Notes under the pieces: generated by a model
The model's input: only the letters and a program-made list of their open reading frames with translations
What the model was told of the DNA's origin: nothing
Databases searched by the model: none
Source of the DNA: Paenibacillus sp. FSL K6-0276
GTDB taxonomy: Bacteria; Bacillota; Bacilli; Paenibacillales; Paenibacillaceae
Assembly: GCF_037977235.1 (NCBI RefSeq)
Contig: NZ_CP150276.1
Location: 6,049,267-6,113,266, forward strand
Direction of reading: 5' to 3'
DNA: 64,000 bases
Made by a program: the position numbers and the translations under genes
Shown here: piece after piece, positions 25,570-34,567 of the stretch
Numbering within the stretch: the first letter of the stretch is position 1
Layout of the letters: the number at the start of each line of letters is the position of its first letter

Positions 25570-26310
25570 CTACTCTGTTGTCTTGGGACTGATAATGTCC
25601 GCACTAATAGCATCCACATAATAGGCATTGCCGTTCTCCAGCATGAACCGCCACATCGGCGACGCTACCTGACTTTCGGAATTGAACAGCTCACCATAAT
25701 AACCAAGCTCAATCTCCTTCACTACGGAGTCTGCCGGAAAATATTTTTCAATCAAACTACTAAGCGCCTGCGATGCCGGAAGTACCTTCTGTTCCTTATC
25801 GCTACTGCTTGCCCCTATTTCAATCTTCGGCCAGCGGTAAGCTACAATCTTCTGATCACTGTTAATCAGCTCTAGTCTAACTCGGAATAGCGACCACTGG
25901 TTCTGAACCAGCGGATGAAGAACGAACTTCCCAACTTCACTTTCTTGTGAATCGAAGCGATAATTTGCGATGTCCGGAATTTGACTCTCAAGCGCCTTGC
26001 TAAGGTCGGTGAATGAAGAATAGATCAGCTTGCTGTCTATAGGAACATCTAATTTAATGGGTGGTTCATTCTGCTCTTCAGCAGAATATCGATAAGTTAT
26101 ATTAGGAAGTTGCGGGGTAGACGCTGGAATCGGACACAACACACGGATCCCTTTCTGCTCCATTACCGCTTGGGTTTCTTCGGACAGGGAAGTGAAATCG
26201 AGATTGGCACTAACCTGATCGCGCAAATCAATCCACAGCTGATAACATAGCAGCAGATTTAGACCTAAAAAGGCGCAAATCAGTACATTTTTGGCTCTTC
26301 CCCAATCCAT
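25570..26310 (-). CDS. walI: WalI (YycI), regulator of the WalK kinase
   Basis: The 246-residue protein has one N-terminal membrane segment (about residues 7-25, VLICAFLGLNLLLCYQLW) and an extracytoplasmic domain of the YycI fold. Together with WalH it binds the membrane part of WalK and restrains its activity. The operon position between walH and walJ is diagnostic. Confidence 0.9.
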   Translation of the reverse strand: MDWGRAKNVLICAFLGLNLLLCYQLWIDLRDQVSANLDFTSLSEETQAVMEQKGIRVLCPIPASTPQLPNITYRYSAEEQNEPPIKLDVPIDSKLIYSSFTDLSKALESQIPDIANYRFDSQESEVGKFVLHPLVQNQWSLFRVRLELINSDQKIVAYRWPKIEIGASSSDKEQKVLPASQALSSLIEKYFPADSVVKEIELGYYGELFNSESQVASPMWRFMLENGNAYYVDAISADIISPKTTE

Positions 26311-26348
26311 ACCCTTACCTCCTAAATGTTATTTGAACCACTTGTAAA

Positions 26349-27641
26349 TTAATTTAAAGTAAGAACACTGCCGTCAATAAGTGTAACCTTCCAGACTGGG
26401 AGCAGTTGCAGCTTATCTTCTTTCACTACAGGTACATACGCAGGCGTCAAATCCTTCACTGCCGAAGTTTTGCTGACCAAAGACAATTGATTCTCTAGCT
26501 CTGCGCCCCCAGATAGCTCTACTATTTTTTTCTGTGCTTTACTCTCATCCATATAGATTAATGAGCGTTCATAAGAGGATACGGTACCCTGCTGCAATTC
26601 CAGATTAATTACGCCATACTGCAACTGCGAATTACTCATGATCGGATAGGAGCCATAAGGATAGGAGCCATAATATTGTTGAAAAGAGACCTTTCTGTCC
26701 TGTCTCCCCTCCTCGGTGGCTTCAAGACGATAAGTCCCATTCCATCCACCATACTGGTTCACAAATTCTACGGCTTCCAGCGCATCCTTGGCAGGTGTAC
26801 TTTCTCCAGCTGGAAGTGCGGCAGGATCGCTATAGCTCATCCAATTCCTTTCCTTATCGACCTGAAGACTCCGTTTGCTGTCCGTATAAATCTCCGAGCC
26901 ATTTTTCTCGCGAATATATCTAGTGCTTCCAACATCGAAGAAAAGATTGTTCTGCATTTGTTCTATGGTATACATGCCTGAAGGCATCTCAACCTGAACC
27001 AGAGAAATCTTGCTGTCAGGCACATAATAATCTCCGTCTATTGACTTGTAAGGCGTCCAGTTCTTGCCGAAATCCACATGCTGCTGCACGTCTTGAACGG
27101 TTAAATCCGCTTTTGCCGCTTCATAAATAATATCGCCTCTCGTACTGAAGAAAATGGCATGCGCTTTGGAGTCATTCTTAATGTTGTAGATCCAAATACG
27201 ATCGATACTTTCTCCTTCAAATAGGGAATCAGGCGACAGCTGCATAACCCGCTGCAATAACGTTACCGGAATGCCCGATCCGAACGAAAGCTCAATACCC
27301 GGATTCTCATTGCGAATCTTTTCCCAGTCATAATCCTGCACCGAGTGCCGCTGGAAGCTTTCAAATCCACGCCCTTTTAACCGATTCATAATTAAACTAT
27401 AGAACGTTGAGTCCGGATAAAAAAGCGTATGCTTGTTATCGCCCATATGGATGATCATTTTGTCAGGGTACAACAAGTTCTCGACTTTTTCTTTCGATCC
27501 CATATTATCTGTCTTCACATATAGATTCTCGGAGAGTACCGCAGAGTCTGCACCGGGCAAGCGATAAATCAAATAATAACTCTCAACTAGACTTCCCAGC
27601 ACGAGTAAGGCTAGAATCCATGACTTCAATCTCTCCTTCAT
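26349..27641 (-). CDS. walH: WalH (YycH), regulator of the WalK kinase
   Basis: The 430-residue protein has a single N-terminal membrane segment (about residues 8-26) and a large outside domain typical of YycH. Its start overlaps the walK stop (ATGA). With WalI it tunes WalK. Confidence 0.9.
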   Translation of the reverse strand: MKERLKSWILALLVLGSLVESYYLIYRLPGADSAVLSENLYVKTDNMGSKEKVENLLYPDKMIIHMGDNKHTLFYPDSTFYSLIMNRLKGRGFESFQRHSVQDYDWEKIRNENPGIELSFGSGIPVTLLQRVMQLSPDSLFEGESIDRIWIYNIKNDSKAHAIFFSTRGDIIYEAAKADLTVQDVQQHVDFGKNWTPYKSIDGDYYVPDSKISLVQVEMPSGMYTIEQMQNNLFFDVGSTRYIREKNGSEIYTDSKRSLQVDKERNWMSYSDPAALPAGESTPAKDALEAVEFVNQYGGWNGTYRLEATEEGRQDRKVSFQQYYGSYPYGSYPIMSNSQLQYGVINLELQQGTVSSYERSLIYMDESKAQKKIVELSGGAELENQLSLVSKTSAVKDLTPAYVPVVKEDKLQLLPVWKVTLIDGSVLTLN

Positions 27642-29470
27642 GCCTCACTCCCCCTTTGCTCATTCAGAGGTAGCGTAAAGGTTACCTTAGAGCCTTCATT
27701 AAGCTCGGATTGCAGGGAAATAGAGCCTCCATGTGCTTTCACAATTTCCCGGGCAATGGAAAGACCGAGTCCGGTGCCTCCCATATTCCGTGAACGCGCC
27801 TTGTCCACCCGATAAAAGCGTTCGAAGATCCGCTCGATATCTTTCTTCGGAATACCAATCCCGGAATCACGTACAGAAATGGAGAGCATTCCATCCTCAT
27901 TTTTCAAGGCTTCCAATTCAATTGTACCGCCTTCTGGCGTATATTTTAGCGCATTCGAGACTAAATTCCCCAGGACTTGATCGATTTGATCACGATCGAG
28001 CCACGCCGTGGTAACATCTCTGCGCACCCTTGTGCTAATATCGATACGTTTCTGCCGAATCTGAAAAGAAAAGCGGTCTGCTACATCCTCCAGCATCTCG
28101 GCAATATCCGTCTGCTGAATTCTGAGAAGTGCCTCCTTGGAATCCAGACGCGAAAGATGCAGTAGATCCGTAACCAGACGAATCATACGCTCGGTTTCGT
28201 TACGAATAACCCCAACAAATCGAACGGCTAACTGCGGATCCTCAAGCGCTCCATCATCGAGTGCCTCCACGTAGCTCTTAATTGTTGTAAGTGGTGTTCT
28301 TAGCTCATGCGAAACGTTCGCTACGAATTCTCGACGTGATTCCTCCAGGTTCTCCTGCTCCGTGACATCCTGCAGCACAGCAATGGTGCCTGCAATCCCA
28401 CCTTCACGACGATGAATCGGAGTAAACGTTACTCTCACGATATTAGAATCTTCACCACCCATATGTGTCAGGTGAAGCATAGCGGATTGAGCATTTCCTT
28501 TAGCCAAGGAGCCGCTCTGCTCATAGTCAAGACCAAGTAATTTATCCAGTGGAGCACCTTCCGGCAATGGACCTTCTGTTCCCAGCATAAGTGCTGCCCG
28601 AAGGTTCATGAGAATCACTACCCCATTCTCATCCGTAGCCACCACACCATCGCTCATGTTCGTCAGAATGGAGGTAAGCTTCTCCTTCTCCTCCTCATTC
28701 TGCGAGAGCGCCTCACGCAGTCTACCTGTCATATAATTGAATGCCTGACTGAGTTGTCCAATTTCATCGTTGCCGAGTACGGGCATTTTACGATTGAACC
28801 GGCCCTCAGCAACAGCTGTTGCATGCCTAGTCATTTCTTTAATCGGCTGCGTAATGGTGTGTGCAAGAATAACACATAGGACAACTGTCAGTGCCAAGGC
28901 TAGCAGCAAACCTGAGATGAATACACTGTTAATCCTGCCCATGGTTGCATATAAATCTTTCATGTCAGCAGCAATGTAAATAGCGCCCACTACCTTGTCA
29001 CCGGAGAGCACCGGCTTGGCCACAACCTTTTTACGCACATTATCATCGGCAATAATATATTCTTCATTATCGCTGATCCCCTGCAAGGCGCGATTCACTA
29101 CGGTCTGGGTGTTGCGCTGTCCGACATAGTCATTCTGCGAGGGAACGGAGGTGGTGATTATTTTGCCACTGGCATCAAGCACTTGAATCTCGGCCCCGTT
29201 AATGTACAGGTTATTGACCATGCCTCGCAGACTTTCTACAGCCGTTTCCTCGTCCGCGGTACCAGCCTCACTACCAAATTTATCAGCAGTCAGGATGGAT
29301 AGCATCTCCGCACGTGCTTTAAGATCCTTCGTGAAGTTATCCGTTAACGAGTTCTTCATCGAGCTGACAAAATAGACTCCAATTAACTGCATAGCTATCA
29401 GAATCAGCAGCACATAAATAATAATAAGCTTTGCCTGAATTGTCCGGAAAAAGGACCACCATTTCATCAC
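27638..29470 (-). CDS. walK: Sensor histidine kinase WalK
   Basis: Membrane segments near residues 14-34 and 180-200 flank an extracellular sensor domain. HAMP, PAS, HisKA with the phospho-acceptor His in VSHELRTPL (about residue 387), and an HATPase domain (NLVSNALKYTPEGG; GTGLGLSI) follow in order. WalRK controls cell-wall hydrolases and is essential in most Bacillales. The start overlaps walR by four bases. Confidence 0.97.
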   Translation of the reverse strand: MMKWWSFFRTIQAKLIIIYVLLILIAMQLIGVYFVSSMKNSLTDNFTKDLKARAEMLSILTADKFGSEAGTADEETAVESLRGMVNNLYINGAEIQVLDASGKIITTSVPSQNDYVGQRNTQTVVNRALQGISDNEEYIIADDNVRKKVVAKPVLSGDKVVGAIYIAADMKDLYATMGRINSVFISGLLLALALTVVLCVILAHTITQPIKEMTRHATAVAEGRFNRKMPVLGNDEIGQLSQAFNYMTGRLREALSQNEEEKEKLTSILTNMSDGVVATDENGVVILMNLRAALMLGTEGPLPEGAPLDKLLGLDYEQSGSLAKGNAQSAMLHLTHMGGEDSNIVRVTFTPIHRREGGIAGTIAVLQDVTEQENLEESRREFVANVSHELRTPLTTIKSYVEALDDGALEDPQLAVRFVGVIRNETERMIRLVTDLLHLSRLDSKEALLRIQQTDIAEMLEDVADRFSFQIRQKRIDISTRVRRDVTTAWLDRDQIDQVLGNLVSNALKYTPEGGTIELEALKNEDGMLSISVRDSGIGIPKKDIERIFERFYRVDKARSRNMGGTGLGLSIAREIVKAHGGSISLQSELNEGSKVTFTLPLNEQRGSEA

Positions 29471-30198
29471 AGTCCTCCGCTTTTAGGGCTATGCATCAAA
29501 TAGCCAAGTCCACGCCGAGTATAAATATATTCGGGCTTGCTGGGATTCTCCTCAATTTTCTCTCTTAGACGACGGATCGTCACGTCTACGGTCCGCACAT
29601 CGCCGAAATACTCGAATCCCCACACGGCCTGCAGTAAATGCTCCCGGGTCATCACCTTACCCGCATGTTTAATCATATAGTAGAGCAACTCATATTCTCG
29701 ATGGGTCAAATCAAGCGGCTCCCCACCCTTATATACCAGATACATATCTGTATCAATAAATAGATCAAAATGGTAAATACCCTGTCTGGTCTCTGCAGGT
29801 TCATTCGCCATTCCCGGCGGTGACGGTTTGTGCTGTCTCCGCATTTGGGCTTTAACTCTGGCGAGTAGCTCACGTGTACTAAAAGGTTTGGTCACATAGT
29901 CATCCGCACCAAGCTCTAGACCAAGCACCTTATCAATCTCTCCGTCTTTGGCAGTAAGCATAATGATAGGAATGTCCAAGTGCGCAGAACGAACCTCACG
30001 ACAAACATCCATCCCGTCCTTACCAGGCAGCATAAGATCAAGCAGCATAAGATCAGGCTTTCTGGACAATGCCAGTTCCACTGCACTGTTACCATCAAAA
30101 GCACAAATAACCTCGTAGCCTTCTTTTTCTAGATTAAACTTCAATATATCAGCAATAGGCTGTTCATCGTCTACTACCAGAATCGTTCCCATCTGCAT
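29467..30198 (-). CDS. walR: Response regulator WalR
   Basis: The 243-residue protein has a receiver domain with Asp10/Asp11, phospho-acceptor Asp54 (LLDLMLPG) and Lys104-type TKPF, and an OmpR-type winged-helix domain (LTHREYELLYYM; DVRTVDVTIRRLREK). It starts the walRKHIJ operon. ATG 30198 is taken, an alternative start is two codons later. Confidence 0.97.
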   Translation of the reverse strand: MQMGTILVVDDEQPIADILKFNLEKEGYEVICAFDGNSAVELALSRKPDLMLLDLMLPGKDGMDVCREVRSAHLDIPIIMLTAKDGEIDKVLGLELGADDYVTKPFSTRELLARVKAQMRRQHKPSPPGMANEPAETRQGIYHFDLFIDTDMYLVYKGGEPLDLTHREYELLYYMIKHAGKVMTREHLLQAVWGFEYFGDVRTVDVTIRRLREKIEENPSKPEYIYTRRGLGYLMHSPKSGGL

Positions 30199-30348
30199 GT
30201 CTCAGCTTCACCTTCCTATCCCTACTTAAAGATCATTCCTTTATTTTAACATACCTGTCTTACCGTCACATCCTACGAAATAAGGAATCGGTTTCCCCAG
30301 CAAAAAGAAACAGCTATATCGTCATTCATATATCAAAAAAAATAAAAA

Positions 30349-30370
30349 CCGCTCGAGTTTAATCGAGCAG
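30349..30370 (-). terminator. Intrinsic terminator of the M23 peptidase gene
   Basis: CTGCTCGA and TCGAGCGG pair around TTAAAC and are followed on the minus strand by TTTTTATTTTTTTT. Confidence 0.85.
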
Positions 30371-30388
30371 TTGAGGTTAACGTATGAA

Positions 30389-31939
30389 TTATTGCAAATA
30401 CTTCATTGGATTTACTGCAGTGCCATTCTTCCGAATCTCAAAATGCAGATGTGTTCCCGTCGAACGTCCAGTGTTGCCCATTACGCCAATCTTGGCGCCT
30501 TGCTCCAAGCGCTGTCCCGTAGAGACTGAGATGCTATTTAAGTGACCGTAATAAGTCTCGTATCCGTTACGGTGATCCACGATAACCACATTTCCATATC
30601 CACTCTTCACACCTGCAAAAATTACAGTTCCGGCATCAGAGGCTTTAATGGTCCGGTTGCCAGATACCATATCTATCCCCTTATGGGCACGGCTCCAGCG
30701 TTCTCCGAAACTGCTAGTAAGTGTTGCTCCGCTTACTGGCCAACTGAACATGCCCGTTCCTTCACCAACTACCTTCGTACCCCGATAAACCACTTCAGGG
30801 AGCGAAGATTGTATAACCGTCTGGCCCAACCACTCTTCTTGTACGACCATTCCATTCTTCTTCGTTAACCGATATTGCATTTCTTTAAGGCCAGTTTGCC
30901 CTGGACGAACAACCTTGCTCTTGCCTGCCGGTAACTGGTCGCTTTTGCGTACGATCAATTCGGGCTCAGTAACCACCTGCTCTGACACTTGTTCCACAGT
31001 AACAACTGTAACATCTGGCTGTGGTACCTTCAGCTTCAGCGTATCCCCAATCTTCAACGTTAGCTCTTTCACATCGGGGTTGTTACTATAAATCTCTTTT
31101 TGTGTAATTTCAAACCGTTTGGCAATCCCCGAAATCGTATCGCCCTCTTGAACGGTATAAAGAAGTGGCGCCTCTTTGCCCTCGGTAAGTGTCTTGACCG
31201 CTTCCGCCACATCCAGCACTTTATTAGGATCTGTTTTTACAGGAACAACAGAGACCTCCTCACTAATCTTGACTGATTCCACTTGTTTAGCAGCTTTTGC
31301 TTTCGCCTTCGCAGCACTTGAACTTGAGGCAGCGGTTCTTGTGAGCTTACTAGCTGTTGCTACTTCAGTTTGCGGAACATAATGATTCTTTACCCCTTCA
31401 AGTACCGCATTCGCGGTCTGTTGATCCTTAACAATGCCAACGGCCTTGCCATCTACCATTAATTGTACACCTACGGCATAGGCCTTCAGCATACTATCTA
31501 ATTTATTAAGCGTCGCTTCACTATCAACTTCTGGTTTGTACGCTTTCTGCTGTTTAATTGTAATGCCTTCTGTCTGAAGTACCATCGCTCTATCAGGATA
31601 CTTGTCCTGATATTCCTGTTGCTTCTTATCGTACAGCTGGTTAAGCTGTGCCTGATCGTTAAGCTTCCCGATCTCCTTACCCTTCACTAACACTTGATAG
31701 TAGGTTTCAGTATTGGCTGCTACATACTTTTTCTCTGCACCAATCAACACAGTGGTTAGAAGTACCAGGCCAACAGCTCCCAAAATCCAAGAGCGCCGGA
31801 ATCTACGAGTACCTTTTTCTTGATGAAAGTGTGTGGAGTCGTGATCGAAATTGTGGCTCTGCTGAACATCTGCTCCGGATTCTGCTTTGTGATTATCCTG
31901 CAGTTTCCCCATCCGGCGCATGAACTTAAATCCCTTCAT
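30389..31939 (-). CDS. M23 peptidase with LysM and G5 domains, membrane-anchored
   Basis: ATG 31939 has AAAGGGAG upstream; the frame is open ten codons further but without a site. The 516-residue protein has a cytoplasmic basic N-terminus, a membrane segment at about residues 48-65, a low-complexity Ala/Lys/Ser linker, a LysM domain (YTVQEGDTISGIAKRFEI), a G5-like domain and a C-terminal M23 (LytM/DD-endopeptidase) domain with HKGIDM and HLHFEI. It cleaves peptide cross-links in peptidoglycan. Its position upstream of walR fits a cell-wall remodelling role, and genes of this type are usual WalR targets. Confidence 0.9.
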   Translation of the reverse strand: MKGFKFMRRMGKLQDNHKAESGADVQQSHNFDHDSTHFHQEKGTRRFRRSWILGAVGLVLLTTVLIGAEKKYVAANTETYYQVLVKGKEIGKLNDQAQLNQLYDKKQQEYQDKYPDRAMVLQTEGITIKQQKAYKPEVDSEATLNKLDSMLKAYAVGVQLMVDGKAVGIVKDQQTANAVLEGVKNHYVPQTEVATASKLTRTAASSSSAAKAKAKAAKQVESVKISEEVSVVPVKTDPNKVLDVAEAVKTLTEGKEAPLLYTVQEGDTISGIAKRFEITQKEIYSNNPDVKELTLKIGDTLKLKVPQPDVTVVTVEQVSEQVVTEPELIVRKSDQLPAGKSKVVRPGQTGLKEMQYRLTKKNGMVVQEEWLGQTVIQSSLPEVVYRGTKVVGEGTGMFSWPVSGATLTSSFGERWSRAHKGIDMVSGNRTIKASDAGTVIFAGVKSGYGNVVIVDHRNGYETYYGHLNSISVSTGQRLEQGAKIGVMGNTGRSTGTHLHFEIRKNGTAVNPMKYLQ

Positions 31940-32167
31940 GAAACTCTCCCTTTCAGTCCGCTCTGTCATCCGATATGAGCGGCCAAGCTAGTTGTACGAT
32001 CTCGATTATATAGATTACGACCATGAATATTTCTGCTTATCCTAGTTCTAAATTCCTGCTTCTAATGGACCCTCAAAAAGGTTACAAGAGGTTACAAAAA
32101 ATTAACCGTTTGGCGTCCTTGTCTAATGTACCATAGCTGAGCGAAAAATTTCAACTTTGTACACATA

Positions 32168-32196
32168 AAAAAACCCACGAAAAACGCGGGTTTTTT
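32168..32196. terminator. Bidirectional intrinsic terminator
   Basis: AAAAAACCCACG and CGCGGGTTTTTT form a stem with one mismatch around AAAAA, with A and T tracts on both sides. It ends the transcript of the 32,254 gene. The remaining intergenic bases up to 31,940 hold no gene. Confidence 0.75.
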
Positions 32197-32253
32197 GCGC
32201 AAATATGAAATTTTAACCTTTTTCTTGTGTCTATAAAGTGACAATCACTATCC

Positions 32254-32904
32254 TCACTGCGAAGTTCCTGTAGTTGGTGTAAGCATTTTCATTATACTCT
32301 CATATTCATCTGGATCAACATATTTAGCGATGACTTGTTGCAGTTCCTTAACCTCATTCTCCGTTAGTCCATTCTCCATAGCCGTAGAGATCTTTTGCAT
32401 CTCGTCCTGCGGTAGTTTAGACATCAGGATATTAAATATATTTACCTTCTCCGCCGAAGGTAGATTATCTTTTAAGTCACCTATTGCCTCAGGTGTCATT
32501 ACCAATTGCTGATCCTCTATACTTCCACTCTGGCTTTCGTTAGTAGAGGACTCATTTGAGGCTTGGCCCATAACCGGTAAAGCATCCGCGGGTGCCTTTT
32601 CCTCCACCGGCTCCCCTTTATCTTTTGCAGGTGTATCCTTACTGTTATCTTTATCCTTGTTTACCGTGCTGCCTGTTGTCGTCGCTTCTTTATTCGCTTT
32701 ATTGGGGTCCGATTGGCTATCCATGCCAATAATACTTTTGACCATCCCACCTAAACCTGGGCCTGGACTATCCACTTTAATATCAAAGCTCGCCAGCACC
32801 GACTGAATATAAGCATTTACAACCACGCCCGTTGTTAGAATTGAAAGTGTACTTGCGAGTACTACAATTAGACATACTCCCAGTGTACGCTTCACGATCT
32901 TCAT
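32254..32904 (-). CDS. Single-pass membrane protein of unknown function (216 aa)
   Basis: ATG 32904 has AGGAGAG six bases upstream. One membrane segment (about residues 8-32) anchors an outside region with a low-complexity Lys/Asp/Thr/Glu linker (residues about 70-125) and a helical C-terminal domain with repeated acidic helices (LTENEVKELQQVIAKYVDPD). I do not recognise the family. The gene lies between purA and the M23 peptidase gene, both on the same strand, and is bounded by terminators. Confidence 0.75.
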   Translation of the reverse strand: MKIVKRTLGVCLIVVLASTLSILTTGVVVNAYIQSVLASFDIKVDSPGPGLGGMVKSIIGMDSQSDPNKANKEATTTGSTVNKDKDNSKDTPAKDKGEPVEEKAPADALPVMGQASNESSTNESQSGSIEDQQLVMTPEAIGDLKDNLPSAEKVNIFNILMSKLPQDEMQKISTAMENGLTENEVKELQQVIAKYVDPDEYESIMKMLTPTTGTSQ

Positions 32905-33032
32905 CTTCGTCTCTCCTCTCACCTATGTTCAAGTCTATCTGGTAGATCATCTCCATGTTCTTCTATACTTCCAGTATTGACTAGAACCGGCTTTGGGAAA
33001 CGTCCGAGTGTAAAAGTAAACATAAAAAAAAA

Positions 33033-33048
33033 GGCCTCTCCCGAGGCC
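33033..33048 (-). terminator. Intrinsic terminator of purA
   Basis: GGCCTC and GAGGCC pair around TCCC; on the minus strand nine T follow the stem. Confidence 0.9.
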
Positions 33049-33069
33049 CCTTATAAATTGACTATGTTG

Positions 33070-34356
33070 TTAGATATAAATTGGCGTTACTTGATTCGTC
33101 TGCTCACGGTTACGTCCTACTGAGAAGATGGCAATCGGAATCCCTGTAAGCTCAGACACACGTTCAACATATCTGCGTGTATTTGCTGGCAGATCGTCCA
33201 GTGTTTTTGCAGAAGTAATATCTTCGCTCCAACCTGGAAGCTCCTCATACACCGCTTCACACTCTGCCAGCATCTTAAGGCTAGCTGGGTAATGAGTGAT
33301 TACTTCACCACGGTATTTGTAGCCTGTGCAGATCTTCACAGTCTCAAGTCCGCTCAGTACATCCAACGAGTTAAGTGACAAACCTGTGATTCCACTTACA
33401 CGACGAGCGTGACTTACAACTACACTGTCGAACCAACCTACACGGCGAGCACGTCCCGTAACTGTGCCATATTCATGGCCCGTTTCACGGATATAATCAC
33501 CAGTTGCATCATTCAGTTCTGTAGGGAACGGGCCATCTCCAACACGAGTGGTATAAGCTTTAGCAACCCCGATAACCTGTTTAATCTTGGAAGGTCCAAC
33601 GCCGGAACCTATGCATACTCCACCTGCAGATGGGTTAGAAGAAGTTACAAACGGATACGTACCTTGATCGATATCAAGCATTACCCCTTGTGCACCTTCA
33701 AACAATACTTTGCGGTCTGCATCAATGGCTTCATTAAGAATGACTGATGTGTCTGTCACATAATTACGCAGCACTTCCGCATATTCCAGGTATTGAGTAA
33801 GAATCTCTTCAACGTCAAGAGCTTCCGCGCCATATACTTGTGTAATGACTTGGTTCTTCTCTTCCATCAAGTGACGGAGTCTCAATTCGAATTCCTCAGC
33901 GTCCATCAGGTCAGCAATACGAATACCGTTACGTGCAGCCTTATCCATGTAACATGGACCGATACCTTTACGTGTTGTACCAATCTTGTTCGGACCCTTG
34001 CGGTCTTCTTCCAGAGCATCTAGCACCATATGATAAGGCATAATAACATGAGCCCGGTCGCTGATCACTAAGTTCTTAGTGTCAAAACCGTTCTCGTGAA
34101 TATAATTAATTTCTTGGATCAAGGCAGCTGGATTAATAACCATCCCGTTACCAATTACACAAGTCTTTTCTTTATAAAATACACCAGAAGGGATCAAGCT
34201 GAGCTTAAACTTCTCACCGTCAATCAGAATCGTGTGACCGGCATTATTGCCCCCTTGATATCGGGCGACCACATCTGCACTTTCAGCTAGAAAGTCAGTG
34301 ATTTTCCCTTTACCTTCGTCTCCCCATTGTGTTCCCACGACGACTACCGTTGACAT
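33070..34356 (-). CDS. purA: Adenylosuccinate synthetase
   Basis: ATG 34354-34356 follows GGAGGA; 428 residues is the usual length. GTQWGDEGKGK is the phosphate loop, with NNAGHTI and GTTRKGIGPCY further on. It makes adenylosuccinate from IMP and aspartate with GTP, the first step to AMP. Two PurBox-like elements and a promoter lie directly upstream. Confidence 0.97.
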   Translation of the reverse strand: MSTVVVVGTQWGDEGKGKITDFLAESADVVARYQGGNNAGHTILIDGEKFKLSLIPSGVFYKEKTCVIGNGMVINPAALIQEINYIHENGFDTKNLVISDRAHVIMPYHMVLDALEEDRKGPNKIGTTRKGIGPCYMDKAARNGIRIADLMDAEEFELRLRHLMEEKNQVITQVYGAEALDVEEILTQYLEYAEVLRNYVTDTSVILNEAIDADRKVLFEGAQGVMLDIDQGTYPFVTSSNPSAGGVCIGSGVGPSKIKQVIGVAKAYTTRVGDGPFPTELNDATGDYIRETGHEYGTVTGRARRVGWFDSVVVSHARRVSGITGLSLNSLDVLSGLETVKICTGYKYRGEVITHYPASLKMLAECEAVYEELPGWSEDITSAKTLDDLPANTRRYVERVSELTGIPIAIFSVGRNREQTNQVTPIYI

Positions 34357-34479
34357 GTTCATTCCTCCGTAGGTGCTAGCCAGCACCATTAATTTTCATA
34401 ATATGGGCCCTGTACGTCATTCTTATGTACGTAGCCCTCCGGACTCCAAGCGGATTTAACCCACTAAAGGACAATACTC

Positions 34480-34554
34480 AGTGTAACAGCCGTTTTTTTC
34501 AAAGTCAAATAAAACGAACGATTACACGAGGAAATGTGCAATCGTTCGGATATT
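34480..34554 (-). promoter_or_regulatory. purA promoter with paired PurR boxes
   Basis: On the minus strand TTGACT (34503-34508) and TACACT (34480-34485) are 17 bases apart. Upstream, AATATCCGAACGATT (34540-34554) fits the PurBox consensus of B. subtilis PurR (AWWWCCGAACWWT) and an inverted imperfect copy lies at 34510-34523, about 16 bases away, the normal PurBox spacing. Confidence 0.75.
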
Positions 34555-34567
34555 ATACATGACAAGT

